Assembly (NCBI GenBank): GCA_002402575.1
Contig: DHGD01000074.1
Coordinates: 1 to 25,042, forward strand
Direction: 5' to 3'
From: Syntrophomonas sp. UBA4807
Lineage (GTDB): Bacteria > Bacillota > Syntrophomonadia > Syntrophomonadales > Syntrophomonadaceae
DNA: 25,042 nucleotides
This document shows positions 8,733 to 17,716 of the stretch, in pieces; positions within the stretch are counted from its first letter, which is position 1, and each line of letters begins with the position of its first letter. Below the pieces are notes generated by a model. That model was not told the origin of the DNA, ran no database searches, and saw only the letters and a list, made by a program, of their open reading frames with translations. Made by a program: the position numbers and the translations under genes.

Positions 8733-10112
8733 TTAACGCATAGACTCCAGCCAGAGGGCTGCCTCTTGCAGAGCCTGTTTAACTGCGGCGGGGGCGGGGC
8801 CTCCGGGCACGGAGCGACGCTCCACGCAGGCCTTTATGTCCAGATAGGCGTATATGTCGGCTTCAATCAGCGGTGAGAATTGTTGGTATTCCTCCAGGGA
8901 GATATCCTCCAAAACCCTGCTATTTTCTATGCAGTGCAGTACCGCTCGCCCCACTATTGCGTGGGCATCTCTGAAGGGCAGCCCTTTACAAGCCAAGTAA
9001 TCGGCCAGGTCAGTGGCGTTAGTGAACCCGCCTTTGGCGCCCTGCAGCATCTTTTCCGCCTTAAAGCGGGCTGTCCTGAGCATGGGTTCATAAACCATAA
9101 GGCACTTTTTGACAGTGTCAATAGCGTCAAATAGGGCCTCCTTATCCTCCTGCAGGTCTTTGTTGTAGGCTAAAGGCAGCGCTTTCATTATGGTGAGCAG
9201 CGCAATCAAATCGCCGTATACCCGGCCGGTTTTGCCGCGCACCAGTTCGGCCAGGTCAGGATTCTTTTTCTGCGGCATGATACTGGAACCGGTGGTATAG
9301 GCATCATCCAGTTCGATGAAACCGAACTCTTCGCTCGACCACAGGATTAGTTCCTCGGAAAAGCGCGACAGGTGCATCATCAAAATACTGGCAAAGCTGC
9401 AGAACTCTAGGGCAAAATCGCGGTCGCTGACTGCGTCCAGGCTATTGCGGGTGATATTGGCAAATCCCAGCCGGGCTTTAACGAACTCGCGGTCCAGGTT
9501 GAAGCCGGTGCCTGCCAGGGCCCCCGAACCGAGAGGCATACTGTTAAGTCTTTTTACTGAATCCTCCAGACGTTCGGCATCACGGCGCAGCATTTCGAAA
9601 TAAGCCAGCAGGTGATGGGCCAGGGTAACAGGCTGAGCCTTCTGCATGTGGGTGTAGCCGGGCATGGTGGTGTCCACATGCTCTGTGGCCAGATTCAGCA
9701 AGGTGTGTAACAAATCCAGGATTAAGCCCTTTATGTTCCCCGTCTCCTCCCGCAAGTAGAGGCGCACGTCCAAGGCCACCTGATCATTGCGGCTGCGGGC
9801 GGTGTGCAGCTTTTTGCCTACCTCTCCGATTTTGGCGATCAAGAACGTCTCGATATTCATATGCACATCTTCGGCTGCCACGGTAAACTCCAGTCGGCCC
9901 TCTTCCAGTTCGGCCAATATCTCCTGCAGTCCTGCTACAATCTGCTCTTTTTCCTCTGCCGAGATTATACCCTGTTTGGCCAGCATTTCGGCATGGGCTA
10001 TGCTGCCCGCGATGTCTTCCCGATACATGCGGCTGTCCACGGCTATGGAAGCGTTAAAATCTTCGGTTAACCGGTCGCTCTCTTTGGTGAAGCGTCCGCC
10101 CCACAATTTCAT
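8733..10112 (-). CDS. argH: Argininosuccinate lyase
   Basis: ArgH splits argininosuccinate into arginine and fumarate, the last step of the pathway. The 459 residues begin MKLWGGRFTKESDRL and contain the superfamily signature GSSIMPQKKNPD, plus HTARSRNDQVALD and the TMPGYTHMQKAQPV region around the active-site histidine. The start at 10112 has AGGGGTG about 7 nt upstream. It is separated from the other arg genes by nrdDG and has its own promoter at 10148-10176. The 195 bp between its stop and the end of the convergent hydrolase gene show no clear terminator. Confidence 0.97.
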   Translation of the reverse strand: MKLWGGRFTKESDRLTEDFNASIAVDSRMYREDIAGSIAHAEMLAKQGIISAEEKEQIVAGLQEILAELEEGRLEFTVAAEDVHMNIETFLIAKIGEVGKKLHTARSRNDQVALDVRLYLREETGNIKGLILDLLHTLLNLATEHVDTTMPGYTHMQKAQPVTLAHHLLAYFEMLRRDAERLEDSVKRLNSMPLGSGALAGTGFNLDREFVKARLGFANITRNSLDAVSDRDFALEFCSFASILMMHLSRFSEELILWSSEEFGFIELDDAYTTGSSIMPQKKNPDLAELVRGKTGRVYGDLIALLTIMKALPLAYNKDLQEDKEALFDAIDTVKKCLMVYEPMLRTARFKAEKMLQGAKGGFTNATDLADYLACKGLPFRDAHAIVGRAVLHCIENSRVLEDISLEEYQQFSPLIEADIYAYLDIKACVERRSVPGGPAPAAVKQALQEAALWLESMR

Positions 10113-10147
10113 ATCTACACCCCTGTTCCTTGATGATAGACTTCTTA

Positions 10148-10176
10148 ATTATAGAGCACCGTAAATTCGATACCAA
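10148..10176 (-). promoter_or_regulatory. Promoter of argH
   Basis: TTGGTA (10171-10176) and a perfect TATAAT (10148-10153) are spaced by exactly 17 bp on the minus strand, about 36 bp before the argH start. This lets argH be transcribed independently of nrdDG upstream. Confidence 0.65.
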
Positions 10177-10192
10177 GCCTTGACAACGTATT

Positions 10193-10906
10193 TCACACAT
10201 TTAGCAAACGCACCTTTTCCACCAGCGGCCTGATGGCTTCCATCATATCCTGCAGCTCGCGGGCGGAATAAGGCTTGATATTGCGCAGTTCCGGTTCCAG
10301 GGCATTCAGAGGGTTAAACTGCTGCAGGGTAAAAAGCCTGGCCCCTTTCACCGCGAAGGCCATTTTTACCAAATCGTTTACATTGTGGTAAAGAGGCACC
10401 ACCGTGGTCCTGAACTCAGTTTCTATGGGGGACTCTCTCAGCAGATGGACGCTGTTGCGGATGTTGAGGAAGTCCTCCCGGCTGAGCCGGCCGCACACTT
10501 CCAGGTAATCCTTGTATTCCAACGGGGCTTTGAGGTCCAAGGCCACATAGTCCAGCAGTTGCCGTTCGATCAGAGTTTTTAACGCCTCATAGCGGGTGCC
10601 GTTGGTGTCCAGTTTGACCAGGAGACCCAGATCCTTGATCGCCCGGCAGGCATCGCCTAGACCGTGATTTAAGCTGGGCTCACCTCCAGTGATGACCACC
10701 CCGTCCAAAAAACCAACTCGTTCTTTTAGGAACTCCAGGAGGGCGGGAAGCTCCAAGTCATGGTTGTCAGTGCGCCCCGGCTTAACCAGCAGATGACCGT
10801 TGTGACAATATGGACAGCGCAAATTACAACCCCGGGTAAACAGCACGGCGGCTATTTTCCTGGGGTAGTCAACTAAACTCTGCTTTAAAAACCCGGCAAA
10901 CTTCAT
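10193..10906 (-). CDS. nrdG: Anaerobic ribonucleotide reductase activating protein (radical SAM)
   Basis: This radical SAM enzyme abstracts hydrogen from the glycyl-radical site of NrdD, using S-adenosylmethionine and a 4Fe-4S cluster. The 237 residues show the cluster motif CNLRCPYC (Cys27, Cys31, Cys34), an SAM-binding ITGGEPSL segment, and LDLKAPLEYKDYLEVCG further on. It is of the longer NrdG2 type, not the roughly 160-residue enterobacterial form. GGAG lies 7 nt before the ATG. It starts 26 bp after the nrdD stop and is clearly cotranscribed with it. Confidence 0.93.
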   Translation of the reverse strand: MKFAGFLKQSLVDYPRKIAAVLFTRGCNLRCPYCHNGHLLVKPGRTDNHDLELPALLEFLKERVGFLDGVVITGGEPSLNHGLGDACRAIKDLGLLVKLDTNGTRYEALKTLIERQLLDYVALDLKAPLEYKDYLEVCGRLSREDFLNIRNSVHLLRESPIETEFRTTVVPLYHNVNDLVKMAFAVKGARLFTLQQFNPLNALEPELRNIKPYSARELQDMMEAIRPLVEKVRLLNV

Positions 10907-10932
10907 GCCGCACTCCGTTTGGTTAAAATCAC

Positions 10933-13050
10933 CTAACCCACCTTGTAAGTCTGGCGGTTTTTAAACTCTTGCTGTTTGCCTTCGTTCCACTGATCCACCG
11001 GGCGCAGGTAGCCCACTACCCGGGAATATACCTCGCAGGAGGTCTGTTTGCCATAATCACGGCAATGGGGGCATTCAAAATGTTCGCCCCGGATGTAGCC
11101 GTGCTCAGGACAGATGCTGAAGGTCGGAGAAATATAGTAATAAGGCATATGGAACTGCTCACAGGCCTTTTTGATCAGGTTCTTGACCGCTTCCACATCC
11201 GGCAGGGCTTCTCCCAAAAAGATGTGGAAAGTGGTGCCGCCGGTGTATAGACTCTGCAACGGGTCTTCCAGCTTCATGGCTTCCCACAGATCGTCAGTGT
11301 AACCCACCGGCAGGAAGGTGGAATTGGTGTAGAAAGGTTCTGCCCCCTTTTTCACGGCTTCGTTGTTGGCCACGATGATCTCCGGGTATAATCTGCGGTC
11401 CTTCTGCGGCAGGCTGTAGCTGACCCCTTCGGCGGGAGTGGCTTCGAGATTGAACAGGTTGCCGGTCTGTTCCTGATAGCTGTTGATGCGGTCATGCATG
11501 AACTGCAACACCTTGAGGGCAAAAGCATGCCCTGAAGGGCTGGCGATGTCCTGGCCAAGAAAATTCAGGCAGGATTCATTCATCCCCACCAGGCCGATAG
11601 TGGAAAAATGATTCACCCAGTATTTGCCCGCAGCGGCTTTGACATTGCGCAGATAGAAGTGGGAATAGGGATACAGACCGGAATCGGTCAGGTTCTCCAA
11701 TATCTTGCGCTTGATCTCCAAACTGTCTTTGGCTAAATCCATAATCTGGGCCAGCCGCTCGAAATAGTCGGCCTCGCTTGTGGCCAGGTAGCCGATTCGG
11801 GGCATATTGACAGTTACCACCCCGATGGAACCGGTGAGAGGATTGGAGCCAAACAGCCCCCCTCCGCGGCGGCGCAGTTCGCGGTTGTCGAGGCGCAGGC
11901 GGCAGCACATGCTGCGGGCATCTTCGGGGTCCATGTCGGAGTTGATATAATTAGCGAATCCAGGGATGCCGTATTTGGCAGTCATCTCCCAGATGCGATC
12001 ATAAGCCGGGTTGGTCCAGTCGAAGTCCGGGGTGATGTTGTAGGTGGGGATGGGGAAGGTAAATACCCGTTCCTCAGCATCGCCCTCCATCATCACTTCG
12101 GCGAAGGCCTGGTTGAGCATATCCATCTCTTTTTGGAAATCGCCATAATTCTTATCCAGCAGTTGTCCGCCAATGATGGCGGCCTGGTCTTTAAAGCTAT
12201 TGGGCACTTTAAGGTCCATCGTGATGTTGGTGAACGGGGTCTGGAAACCCACCCGGGTGGGCACATTGACATTGAATATAAACTCCTGCAGGCTTTGCTT
12301 GACCTGTTCGTAGTTCAGGTTGTCGTAATAGATGAACGGCGCCAAGAGGGTGTCAAAATTAGAGAATGCTTGGGCTCCGGCTGCTTCGCCTTGCAGGGTA
12401 TAGAAGAAATTGACGATCTGCCCCAGGATGGTACGGAAATGCTTGGCCGGTTTGCTGGCCACCTTGCCGCGAGTTCCTTTGAAGCCTTCGCGGATCAGGT
12501 CCTGCAGATCCCAGCCCACGCAGTATACCGCCAGTATACCCAGGTCATGCATATGGAAATCGCCGCTCTCCTGGGCCGACTTCATCTGCGGGGTGTAGAT
12601 CTGATTAAGCCAGTACTGGCTGGTGACGATGGAAGAGATATGAAAATTCATGCCCTGCAGGCTGAAATTCATGTTGGAGTTCTCTTTGACCCGCCAGTCA
12701 CTGCGGTCCAGATATTTGTTGACGATCTCATTGCTTTCTAACAGCTGTCTGGTGTCGCGCAGCATCTCGTGCTGTTTACGGTACAGTATATAGGCCTTGG
12801 CGGTCTTGTAATGGCCGTTCTTGACTAATACCTTTTCCACCAGGTCTTGTATTTCTTCAACGGAGATAATCTCGTAATCGTCCAGGCTCTGGTATTCGGC
12901 CAGTTCCGCTACTTTGTCGGCCAGGGTGCTGGCTATTGCGATATCGCGGCCCCCTACCGCTTTGGCCGCCTGAAATATGGCGTTGACAATTTTCTGCTTT
13001 TCGAATGGCACCACCCGGCCATCGCGTTTGCGTATAGTAGTAATGCTCAA
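10933..13050 (-). CDS. nrdD: Anaerobic (class III) ribonucleoside-triphosphate reductase
   Basis: NrdD reduces ribonucleoside triphosphates to deoxyribonucleotides under anoxia with a glycyl radical. At the N-terminus is an ATP-cone (RKRDGRVVPFEKQKIVNAI) that senses ATP/dATP. The C-terminus has the zinc site (SICPEHGY, ECPHC) and the radical motif RVVGYLRPVDQWNEGK, with Gly680 as the radical residue. I place the start at a TTG (13048-13050): GGGAGG lies 7 nt upstream, and the protein then begins at the ATP-cone, giving 705 residues. An ATG-initiated frame reaches back to 13143, but this would add 31 residues overlapping the promoter and hide the binding site. A TTG start may hold expression down. 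Confidence 0.95.
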   Translation of the reverse strand: MSITTIRKRDGRVVPFEKQKIVNAIFQAAKAVGGRDIAIASTLADKVAELAEYQSLDDYEIISVEEIQDLVEKVLVKNGHYKTAKAYILYRKQHEMLRDTRQLLESNEIVNKYLDRSDWRVKENSNMNFSLQGMNFHISSIVTSQYWLNQIYTPQMKSAQESGDFHMHDLGILAVYCVGWDLQDLIREGFKGTRGKVASKPAKHFRTILGQIVNFFYTLQGEAAGAQAFSNFDTLLAPFIYYDNLNYEQVKQSLQEFIFNVNVPTRVGFQTPFTNITMDLKVPNSFKDQAAIIGGQLLDKNYGDFQKEMDMLNQAFAEVMMEGDAEERVFTFPIPTYNITPDFDWTNPAYDRIWEMTAKYGIPGFANYINSDMDPEDARSMCCRLRLDNRELRRRGGGLFGSNPLTGSIGVVTVNMPRIGYLATSEADYFERLAQIMDLAKDSLEIKRKILENLTDSGLYPYSHFYLRNVKAAAGKYWVNHFSTIGLVGMNESCLNFLGQDIASPSGHAFALKVLQFMHDRINSYQEQTGNLFNLEATPAEGVSYSLPQKDRRLYPEIIVANNEAVKKGAEPFYTNSTFLPVGYTDDLWEAMKLEDPLQSLYTGGTTFHIFLGEALPDVEAVKNLIKKACEQFHMPYYYISPTFSICPEHGYIRGEHFECPHCRDYGKQTSCEVYSRVVGYLRPVDQWNEGKQQEFKNRQTYKVG

Positions 13051-13075
13051 GCTCTTTCCTCCCTCGTTATGAACC

Positions 13076-13121
13076 ACAACATATATGGTACTATTACAAG
13101 TTACTATACTATATGAAGTAT
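13076..13121. promoter_or_regulatory. Possible pair of NrdR boxes in front of nrdD
   Basis: Two AT-rich 16-bp near-palindromes, 13076-13091 and 13106-13121, match 11 and 12 of 16 positions of the NrdR box as I remember it (acaCwATATATwGtgt). Their centres are 30 bp apart, close to three helical turns, as expected for paired NrdR boxes. The upstream one overlaps the -10 element of the nrdD promoter, the other lies in the leader, so bound NrdR would repress. The matches are imperfect. Confidence 0.4.
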
Positions 13122-13145
13122 ATACCACTTCATATGGTGACACAA
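13117..13145 (-). promoter_or_regulatory. Promoter of nrdDG
   Basis: On the minus strand TTGTGT (13140-13145) precedes TATACT (13117-13122) by 17 bp. The leader is about 60 nt. The remaining sequence from 13146 to 13322, between this promoter and the argG stop, holds only a weak GGATG/CATCC hairpin and no gene. Confidence 0.5.
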
Positions 13146-13322
13146 CGAGGACTCGAAAGCCATATCCCCGAAATTATATGCCGCTATAATTTGTACGAGC
13201 TATATTATGCTTTTTCTTACCTTTAGGAAAAGTCTGCCGGATGGGAATTAGCTCTCATCCTGCTCCTTTATTCCTATTGTTTCCCGCCCCGCGGACTTAT
13301 ATATCACTTCATAAAAGAGAAG

Positions 13323-14531
13323 CTATTTTTCAGCTTTGATCTTCCGGTCGAGCAAGGCCTGCACCTTCAAGGGCAGACCGAACAGGTTGATGAACCCCTC
13401 GGCGTCTTTGTGGCTGTAGAATTCATCCTGGCTGAAGGTGGCCAGCTGCTCGCTGTACAGCGAATAGGGCGATGTGGAAGCCACCGCCTCGCAGCTGCCT
13501 TTGTATAGTTTCACCCGCACCGAGCCGGTTACAGTCTTTTGGGTCTCATTTATGAAGGCGTCCATGGCATAGCGCAGTTTGGTGAACCAGTTGCCGTCAT
13601 AGACCAGTTCGGCGTATTTTACCGCCATCTGCTCCTTGAACTGCAGGGTGCGGCGGTCCAGGGTGAGCCGTTCCAATTCTTCATGGGCGCGGTATAAAAT
13701 GGTGCCCCCCGGAGTCTCATACACCCCGCGGGATTTCATCCCTACCAGGCGGTTTTCCACCAGGCTGACTATCCCCACCCCGTTGGCTCCGCCGATGCGG
13801 TTGAGCTCGCTTAAGAGTTCCACCGGGCTGAAAGGCTTGCCATCCAGAGTCACCGGTTCTCCCTTTTCAAACCCGACTTCCACATAAGCGGGCTTATCCG
13901 GAGCCTCTTCGGGGGGCACGGTCAACACCAATACGTCGTCTTTGCGTTCATTAGCAGGATTTTCCAGGTTGCCGCCTTCATGGGAGATGTGCCACAGGTT
14001 GCGGTCGCGGCTGTAAATTTTCTCTTTGCTCACCGGCACCTCTACCCCGTGGGCGTTGGCATAATCGATGGCGTCCTCGCGGGATTTGATGTGCCATTCC
14101 CGCCAGGGGGCCACGATCTTGAGATCGGGGTTCAAGGCTTTGACGGTCAATTCAAAACGCACCTGGTCATTGCCCTTGCCGGTAGCGCCGTGGCATACCG
14201 CTTCAGCGCCTTCCTGTTCGGCTACCTTTACCAGGTATTTGGCTATCAGGGGACGGGCAAACGAGGTGCCCAAGAGGTATTTGCCTTCATATATAGCCCC
14301 CGATTTCAGCACCGGATAGACATACTCGCGTACAAACTCTTCCCTGAGGTCTTCCACATATATCTTGGCAGCCCCGGATTTTACAGCTTTTTCGCGCACC
14401 GGATCAAGTTCTTCCCCCTGGCCCAGGTCAGCGCAGAAGGCGATAACCTCGTAGCCGTAATTCTCACGCAGCCAGGGGATAATGATGGAGGTATCCAGTC
14501 CTCCCGAATATGCCAGAACGATTTTGGCCAT
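13323..14531 (-). CDS. argG: Argininosuccinate synthase
   Basis: ArgG joins citrulline and aspartate using ATP (adenylate intermediate) to make argininosuccinate. The 402 residues start MAKIVLAYSGGLDTSI, where SGGLDT is the pyrophosphate-binding loop of the N-type ATP pyrophosphatase fold, and include YLLGTSFARPLIAK and CHGATGKGNDQVRFE. The ATG at 14531 has GGAGG 7 nt upstream. It is the last gene of the argCJBDFG run, 43 bp after argF. Confidence 0.97.
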   Translation of the reverse strand: MAKIVLAYSGGLDTSIIIPWLRENYGYEVIAFCADLGQGEELDPVREKAVKSGAAKIYVEDLREEFVREYVYPVLKSGAIYEGKYLLGTSFARPLIAKYLVKVAEQEGAEAVCHGATGKGNDQVRFELTVKALNPDLKIVAPWREWHIKSREDAIDYANAHGVEVPVSKEKIYSRDRNLWHISHEGGNLENPANERKDDVLVLTVPPEEAPDKPAYVEVGFEKGEPVTLDGKPFSPVELLSELNRIGGANGVGIVSLVENRLVGMKSRGVYETPGGTILYRAHEELERLTLDRRTLQFKEQMAVKYAELVYDGNWFTKLRYAMDAFINETQKTVTGSVRVKLYKGSCEAVASTSPYSLYSEQLATFSQDEFYSHKDAEGFINLFGLPLKVQALLDRKIKAEK

Positions 14532-14574
14532 TTGTTTTCCTCCAAATATATAATAAAAATATTATAACCGGCCC

Positions 14575-15516
14575 TTACATAGTCACGGCCATAATGGCTT
14601 TATGAGCGTGGAGACGGTTTTCCGATTCATCGAAAATAGCCGACTGCGGTCCGTCCATGACCTCGTCGGTGATCTCTTTGCCCCGCTTGGCGGGCAGGCA
14701 ATGCAACACTATAGCATCGGGCCGGGCCAGGCTCATCAGTCCGCTGTTGACCTGATAATTTAAGAAGGCCTGTTCCTTCTGCTCGGCTTCGTCTTCCTGG
14801 CCCATGCTGGCCCAGACGTCAGTGTAGATGACATCGGCGTCCTTCGCGGCCTCGGCGGGGTCTCCCACCACCCATAGTGTGGCCCCGCTCTCTCGCGCAT
14901 CCTCTTGGGCCTGTTTTAATACCACCGCATCCGGTTCATAACCGCCCGGAGAAGCGATGACCACGTCCATTCCCATTTTGGCGCCGCCATAAAGCAGTTC
15001 GTGGGCGACATTGTTGCCGTCGCCGATGAAGGCCAGCTTGAGGCCTTTAAGTTGGCCTTTGTGCTCCAGTATGGTCTGCATGTCACCTATCACCTGGGTG
15101 GGATGCAAAAGGTCGGTAAGGCCGTTGATAACCGGCACTGAAGACCAGCGCGCCAGTTCCAGGACCTCATCGTGGTCAAAGGTGCGTATCATGATGCCGT
15201 CCAGCATCCGGGACAGGACCAGAGCAGTGTCTTTAATGGTTTCCCCGCGCCCCAGTTGTATGTCCCGGGGGCTTAAAAACAGGGCATGGCCCCCCAGTTG
15301 GTACATTCCCACTTCAAAGGCCACCCGGGTGCGGGTGGAAGCCTTCTGGAATATCATACCCAGAGTTTTCCCGGCCAGATAAGGATGCGCTATGCCCGCC
15401 TTTTGCAGTTTTTTTATCTCCATGGCGGCTTCAAGTATGTAGGCCACTTCCCGGGGGCTAAAATCATGGATGCTGATAAAATCCCGGCCCCTCAAGCTGT
15501 TATCTAGTTGATACAT
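14575..15516 (-). CDS. argF: Ornithine carbamoyltransferase
   Basis: ArgF transfers a carbamoyl group from carbamoyl phosphate to ornithine, giving citrulline. The 313 residues contain the carbamoyl-phosphate motif FQKASTRTRVAFEVG (STRTR at 60-64), HPTQVIGDMQT, FIGDGNNVAHE and the ornithine-site HCLPAKRG near the C-terminus, which distinguishes it from aspartate carbamoyltransferase. The ATG at 15516 is preferred over an in-frame GTG three codons earlier, because GAGGAG lies 8 nt before the ATG and the GTG overlaps that site. Confidence 0.96.
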   Translation of the reverse strand: MYQLDNSLRGRDFISIHDFSPREVAYILEAAMEIKKLQKAGIAHPYLAGKTLGMIFQKASTRTRVAFEVGMYQLGGHALFLSPRDIQLGRGETIKDTALVLSRMLDGIMIRTFDHDEVLELARWSSVPVINGLTDLLHPTQVIGDMQTILEHKGQLKGLKLAFIGDGNNVAHELLYGGAKMGMDVVIASPGGYEPDAVVLKQAQEDARESGATLWVVGDPAEAAKDADVIYTDVWASMGQEDEAEQKEQAFLNYQVNSGLMSLARPDAIVLHCLPAKRGKEITDEVMDGPQSAIFDESENRLHAHKAIMAVTM

Positions 15517-15554
15517 CCTGTTCACTCCTCTGTCTATAATATTCTAATTATACT

Positions 15555-16748
15555 CTAAGCGATGGCTGACTCCTGCAGCACCTGGGAGAATATGGCCACT
15601 GCCTGTCGGATCTCTTCATCACTCACTGTTAATGGCGGCACCATGCGTACCACATGGGAACCGGCCCCCACCAGCAGCAATCCCTTGCTCATACAGCTCT
15701 TGATTATTTCCGCTGCCTCTACCGACATCTCGATGCCCACCATCAGGCCCTGGCCGCGCACCTCCACGATGCGCTCGTCGTTCAGCTCCCTTAATTTCCG
15801 CATTAGGTCTTGCCCGGCGCTTTCAACCCGCTGCAAAAAAGACGGGTCGTCGATTATAGTTAACACCTGTTCTGCCACCGCGGTTCCCAGGGGATTGCCT
15901 CCGAAGGTGGAGGCATGGTCGCCGGGGGCAAAGCCGCTGGCGGCTTTGTCGGTGCTTAGCATGGCGCCAATGGGAAATCCTCCCCCTAACCCTTTGGCGA
16001 TAGTGACAATGTCCGGCTTGACCCCGTAATGCTGGTAGGCGAACAAACTGCCGGTGCGCCCCATACCGCACTGCACCTCATCGAAGATTAGCAGGATGCC
16101 TTCCCGGTCGCAGAGCTGGCGCAGACCCTGGAGAAACTCCGTATCAGCCGGCCTGATACCGCCTTCACCCTGCACCGGCTCCACCAAGATAGCCGCGGTT
16201 TGCTTGTTTATAACAGAACTGACCGATTGCAGATTGTTGTACTCGGCATAATGAAAGCCTTGCGGCAGAGGATTAAAGCCTTCTTGGTATTTCAACTGTC
16301 CGGTAGCGGTCACTGCAGCCAAGGTGCGCCCGTGGAAGGATTGCAGGAAGGTGACGATATGGTTGCGCTCGCTCTGGCCCTGGCGGTAAAAATATTTGCG
16401 GGCCAGTTTGATGGCGGCTTCATTGGCCTCGGCGCCGCTGTTGCAGAAGAATACCTTGTCCAGCCCCGAGCCCTTAACCAGCCTGGCGGCTGCTTTCACC
16501 TGCGGCTCGATCCAGTACAGGTTGGAGATATGCCAAAGGGTCTCGGCCTGCTGCTGCAGCACTTTAACCAGGTCGGGATGGCAGTGTCCCAGGATACACA
16601 CCGCGATCCCCCCCACAAAGTCCAAATAAGCCTTGCCGTCGGCATCCCACAATAGACTGCCCTGCCCGCGCACAAAACTGAGCGGATAGCGCCCGTAAGT
16701 ATTCATTATGTACCGCTGCCCTTGGGCAGCTATCTCACTATTGCTCAT
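15555..16748 (-). CDS. argD: Acetylornithine aminotransferase
   Basis: ArgD is a class III PLP aminotransferase that converts N-acetylglutamate semialdehyde and glutamate to N-acetylornithine and 2-oxoglutarate. In the 397 residues one sees FCNSGAEANEAAIKLAR, SFHGRT, LIFDEVQCGMGRTG and the cofactor lysine Lys252 in TIAKGLGGGFPIGAM. The ATG at 16748 has GGGGGT 7-8 nt before it; an in-frame TTG five codons upstream lacks a site. It lies 24 bp after argB. Members of this family sometimes also act on succinyl-diaminopimelate in lysine synthesis. Confidence 0.95.
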   Translation of the reverse strand: MSNSEIAAQGQRYIMNTYGRYPLSFVRGQGSLLWDADGKAYLDFVGGIAVCILGHCHPDLVKVLQQQAETLWHISNLYWIEPQVKAAARLVKGSGLDKVFFCNSGAEANEAAIKLARKYFYRQGQSERNHIVTFLQSFHGRTLAAVTATGQLKYQEGFNPLPQGFHYAEYNNLQSVSSVINKQTAAILVEPVQGEGGIRPADTEFLQGLRQLCDREGILLIFDEVQCGMGRTGSLFAYQHYGVKPDIVTIAKGLGGGFPIGAMLSTDKAASGFAPGDHASTFGGNPLGTAVAEQVLTIIDDPSFLQRVESAGQDLMRKLRELNDERIVEVRGQGLMVGIEMSVEAAEIIKSCMSKGLLLVGAGSHVVRMVPPLTVSDEEIRQAVAIFSQVLQESAIA

Positions 16749-16772
16749 AATCCATACCCCCAATATAAATAA

Positions 16773-17636
16773 CTACTCATTGACCACCATGGTGCCTATG
16801 CCTTCTTTGGTGAATATTTCTAATAATATGGCATGCGGAACCCTTCCATCGATGATATGGGTACGCCCCACCCCAGCCTGCACCGCCTCCTGGCAGCAGC
16901 TCACTTTGGGGATCATACCCCCGGCAATGGTGCCGTCTTCTATATACCCTGCGATGTCGCTGAGGCGCAATACTGAGAGCAGAGTGGAAGGATCGCGGGC
17001 ATCCTTCAATAGTCCGGGAACATCCGTCAATAAAACCAGCTTATCAGCTTTCATGGCTGCGGCAATAGCGGAAGCCACCAAATCGGCATTGATATTGTAG
17101 CTGTCCTGATTTTCGTCGATGCCGATAGGAGCTATCACGGGGATGTAGTTGTTGGCAATCAGGGTCTCGATTACCCCGGGGTTAATCTGCACCACCTCGC
17201 CCACAAAGCCCATCTGGGCAGTGTCGCCCACCGCTCTGGCTTTGATGAGATTGCCGTCTTTCCCTGAGATGCCGATAGCCTGACCTCCGTTGGCGTTTAT
17301 GCCGGCCACGATCTCTTTGTTGACCTTGCCCCCCAAAACCATCTCCACCACTTCCATAGTGGGGCGGTCGGTTACCCTTAGACCGTTGACGAATTCACTT
17401 TTGATACCCAGACGTTTGAGCATATTGGTTATTTCCGGCCCCCCGCCGTGAACCACGATGGGGTTCATACCCACATATTTCATCAGCACGATATCCTGCA
17501 TGATCTTCTGTTTCAGTTCACATTCCACCATGGCCGCGCCGCCATATTTTATCACTACCGTGCGTCCGTAGAAATCCTTTATATATGGCAATGCCTCCAC
17601 CAGGATTTCCGCTTTCTCTAATGCCGACAGATGCAT
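16773..17636 (-). CDS. argB: Acetylglutamate kinase
   Basis: ArgB phosphorylates N-acetylglutamate. The 287 residues start with a helix (MHLSALEKAEILVEALPYIK) typical of the arginine-inhibited hexameric form, followed by VIKYGGAAM, VHGGGPEI and the C-terminal DGRVPHAILLEIFTKEGIGTMV, also part of the arginine-sensing region. Feedback inhibition by arginine is therefore likely, as known for ArgJ-containing pathways. GAGGAGGAG lies just upstream of the ATG. Confidence 0.96.
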   Translation of the reverse strand: MHLSALEKAEILVEALPYIKDFYGRTVVIKYGGAAMVECELKQKIMQDIVLMKYVGMNPIVVHGGGPEITNMLKRLGIKSEFVNGLRVTDRPTMEVVEMVLGGKVNKEIVAGINANGGQAIGISGKDGNLIKARAVGDTAQMGFVGEVVQINPGVIETLIANNYIPVIAPIGIDENQDSYNINADLVASAIAAAMKADKLVLLTDVPGLLKDARDPSTLLSVLRLSDIAGYIEDGTIAGGMIPKVSCCQEAVQAGVGRTHIIDGRVPHAILLEIFTKEGIGTMVVNE

Positions 17637-17716
17637 CTCTTTCTCCTCCTCAAGGTGACTGACTTAATCCGCCAGTATCTACTGTATGCCCCTCTATAGC
17701 AATAGGTGATGTGGCG

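Noticed and set aside
12133..12741. Long plus-strand frame opposite nrdD
   Set aside because: nrdD is certain from its motifs; the antisense frame follows from its codon bias. The same holds for the long antisense frames opposite argG (13980-14567), the Fe-S oxidoreductase and gcvPB.
13201..13322. Terminator after argG
   Set aside because: The only hairpin on the minus strand has a 5-bp stem and a displaced T run, too weak to call.
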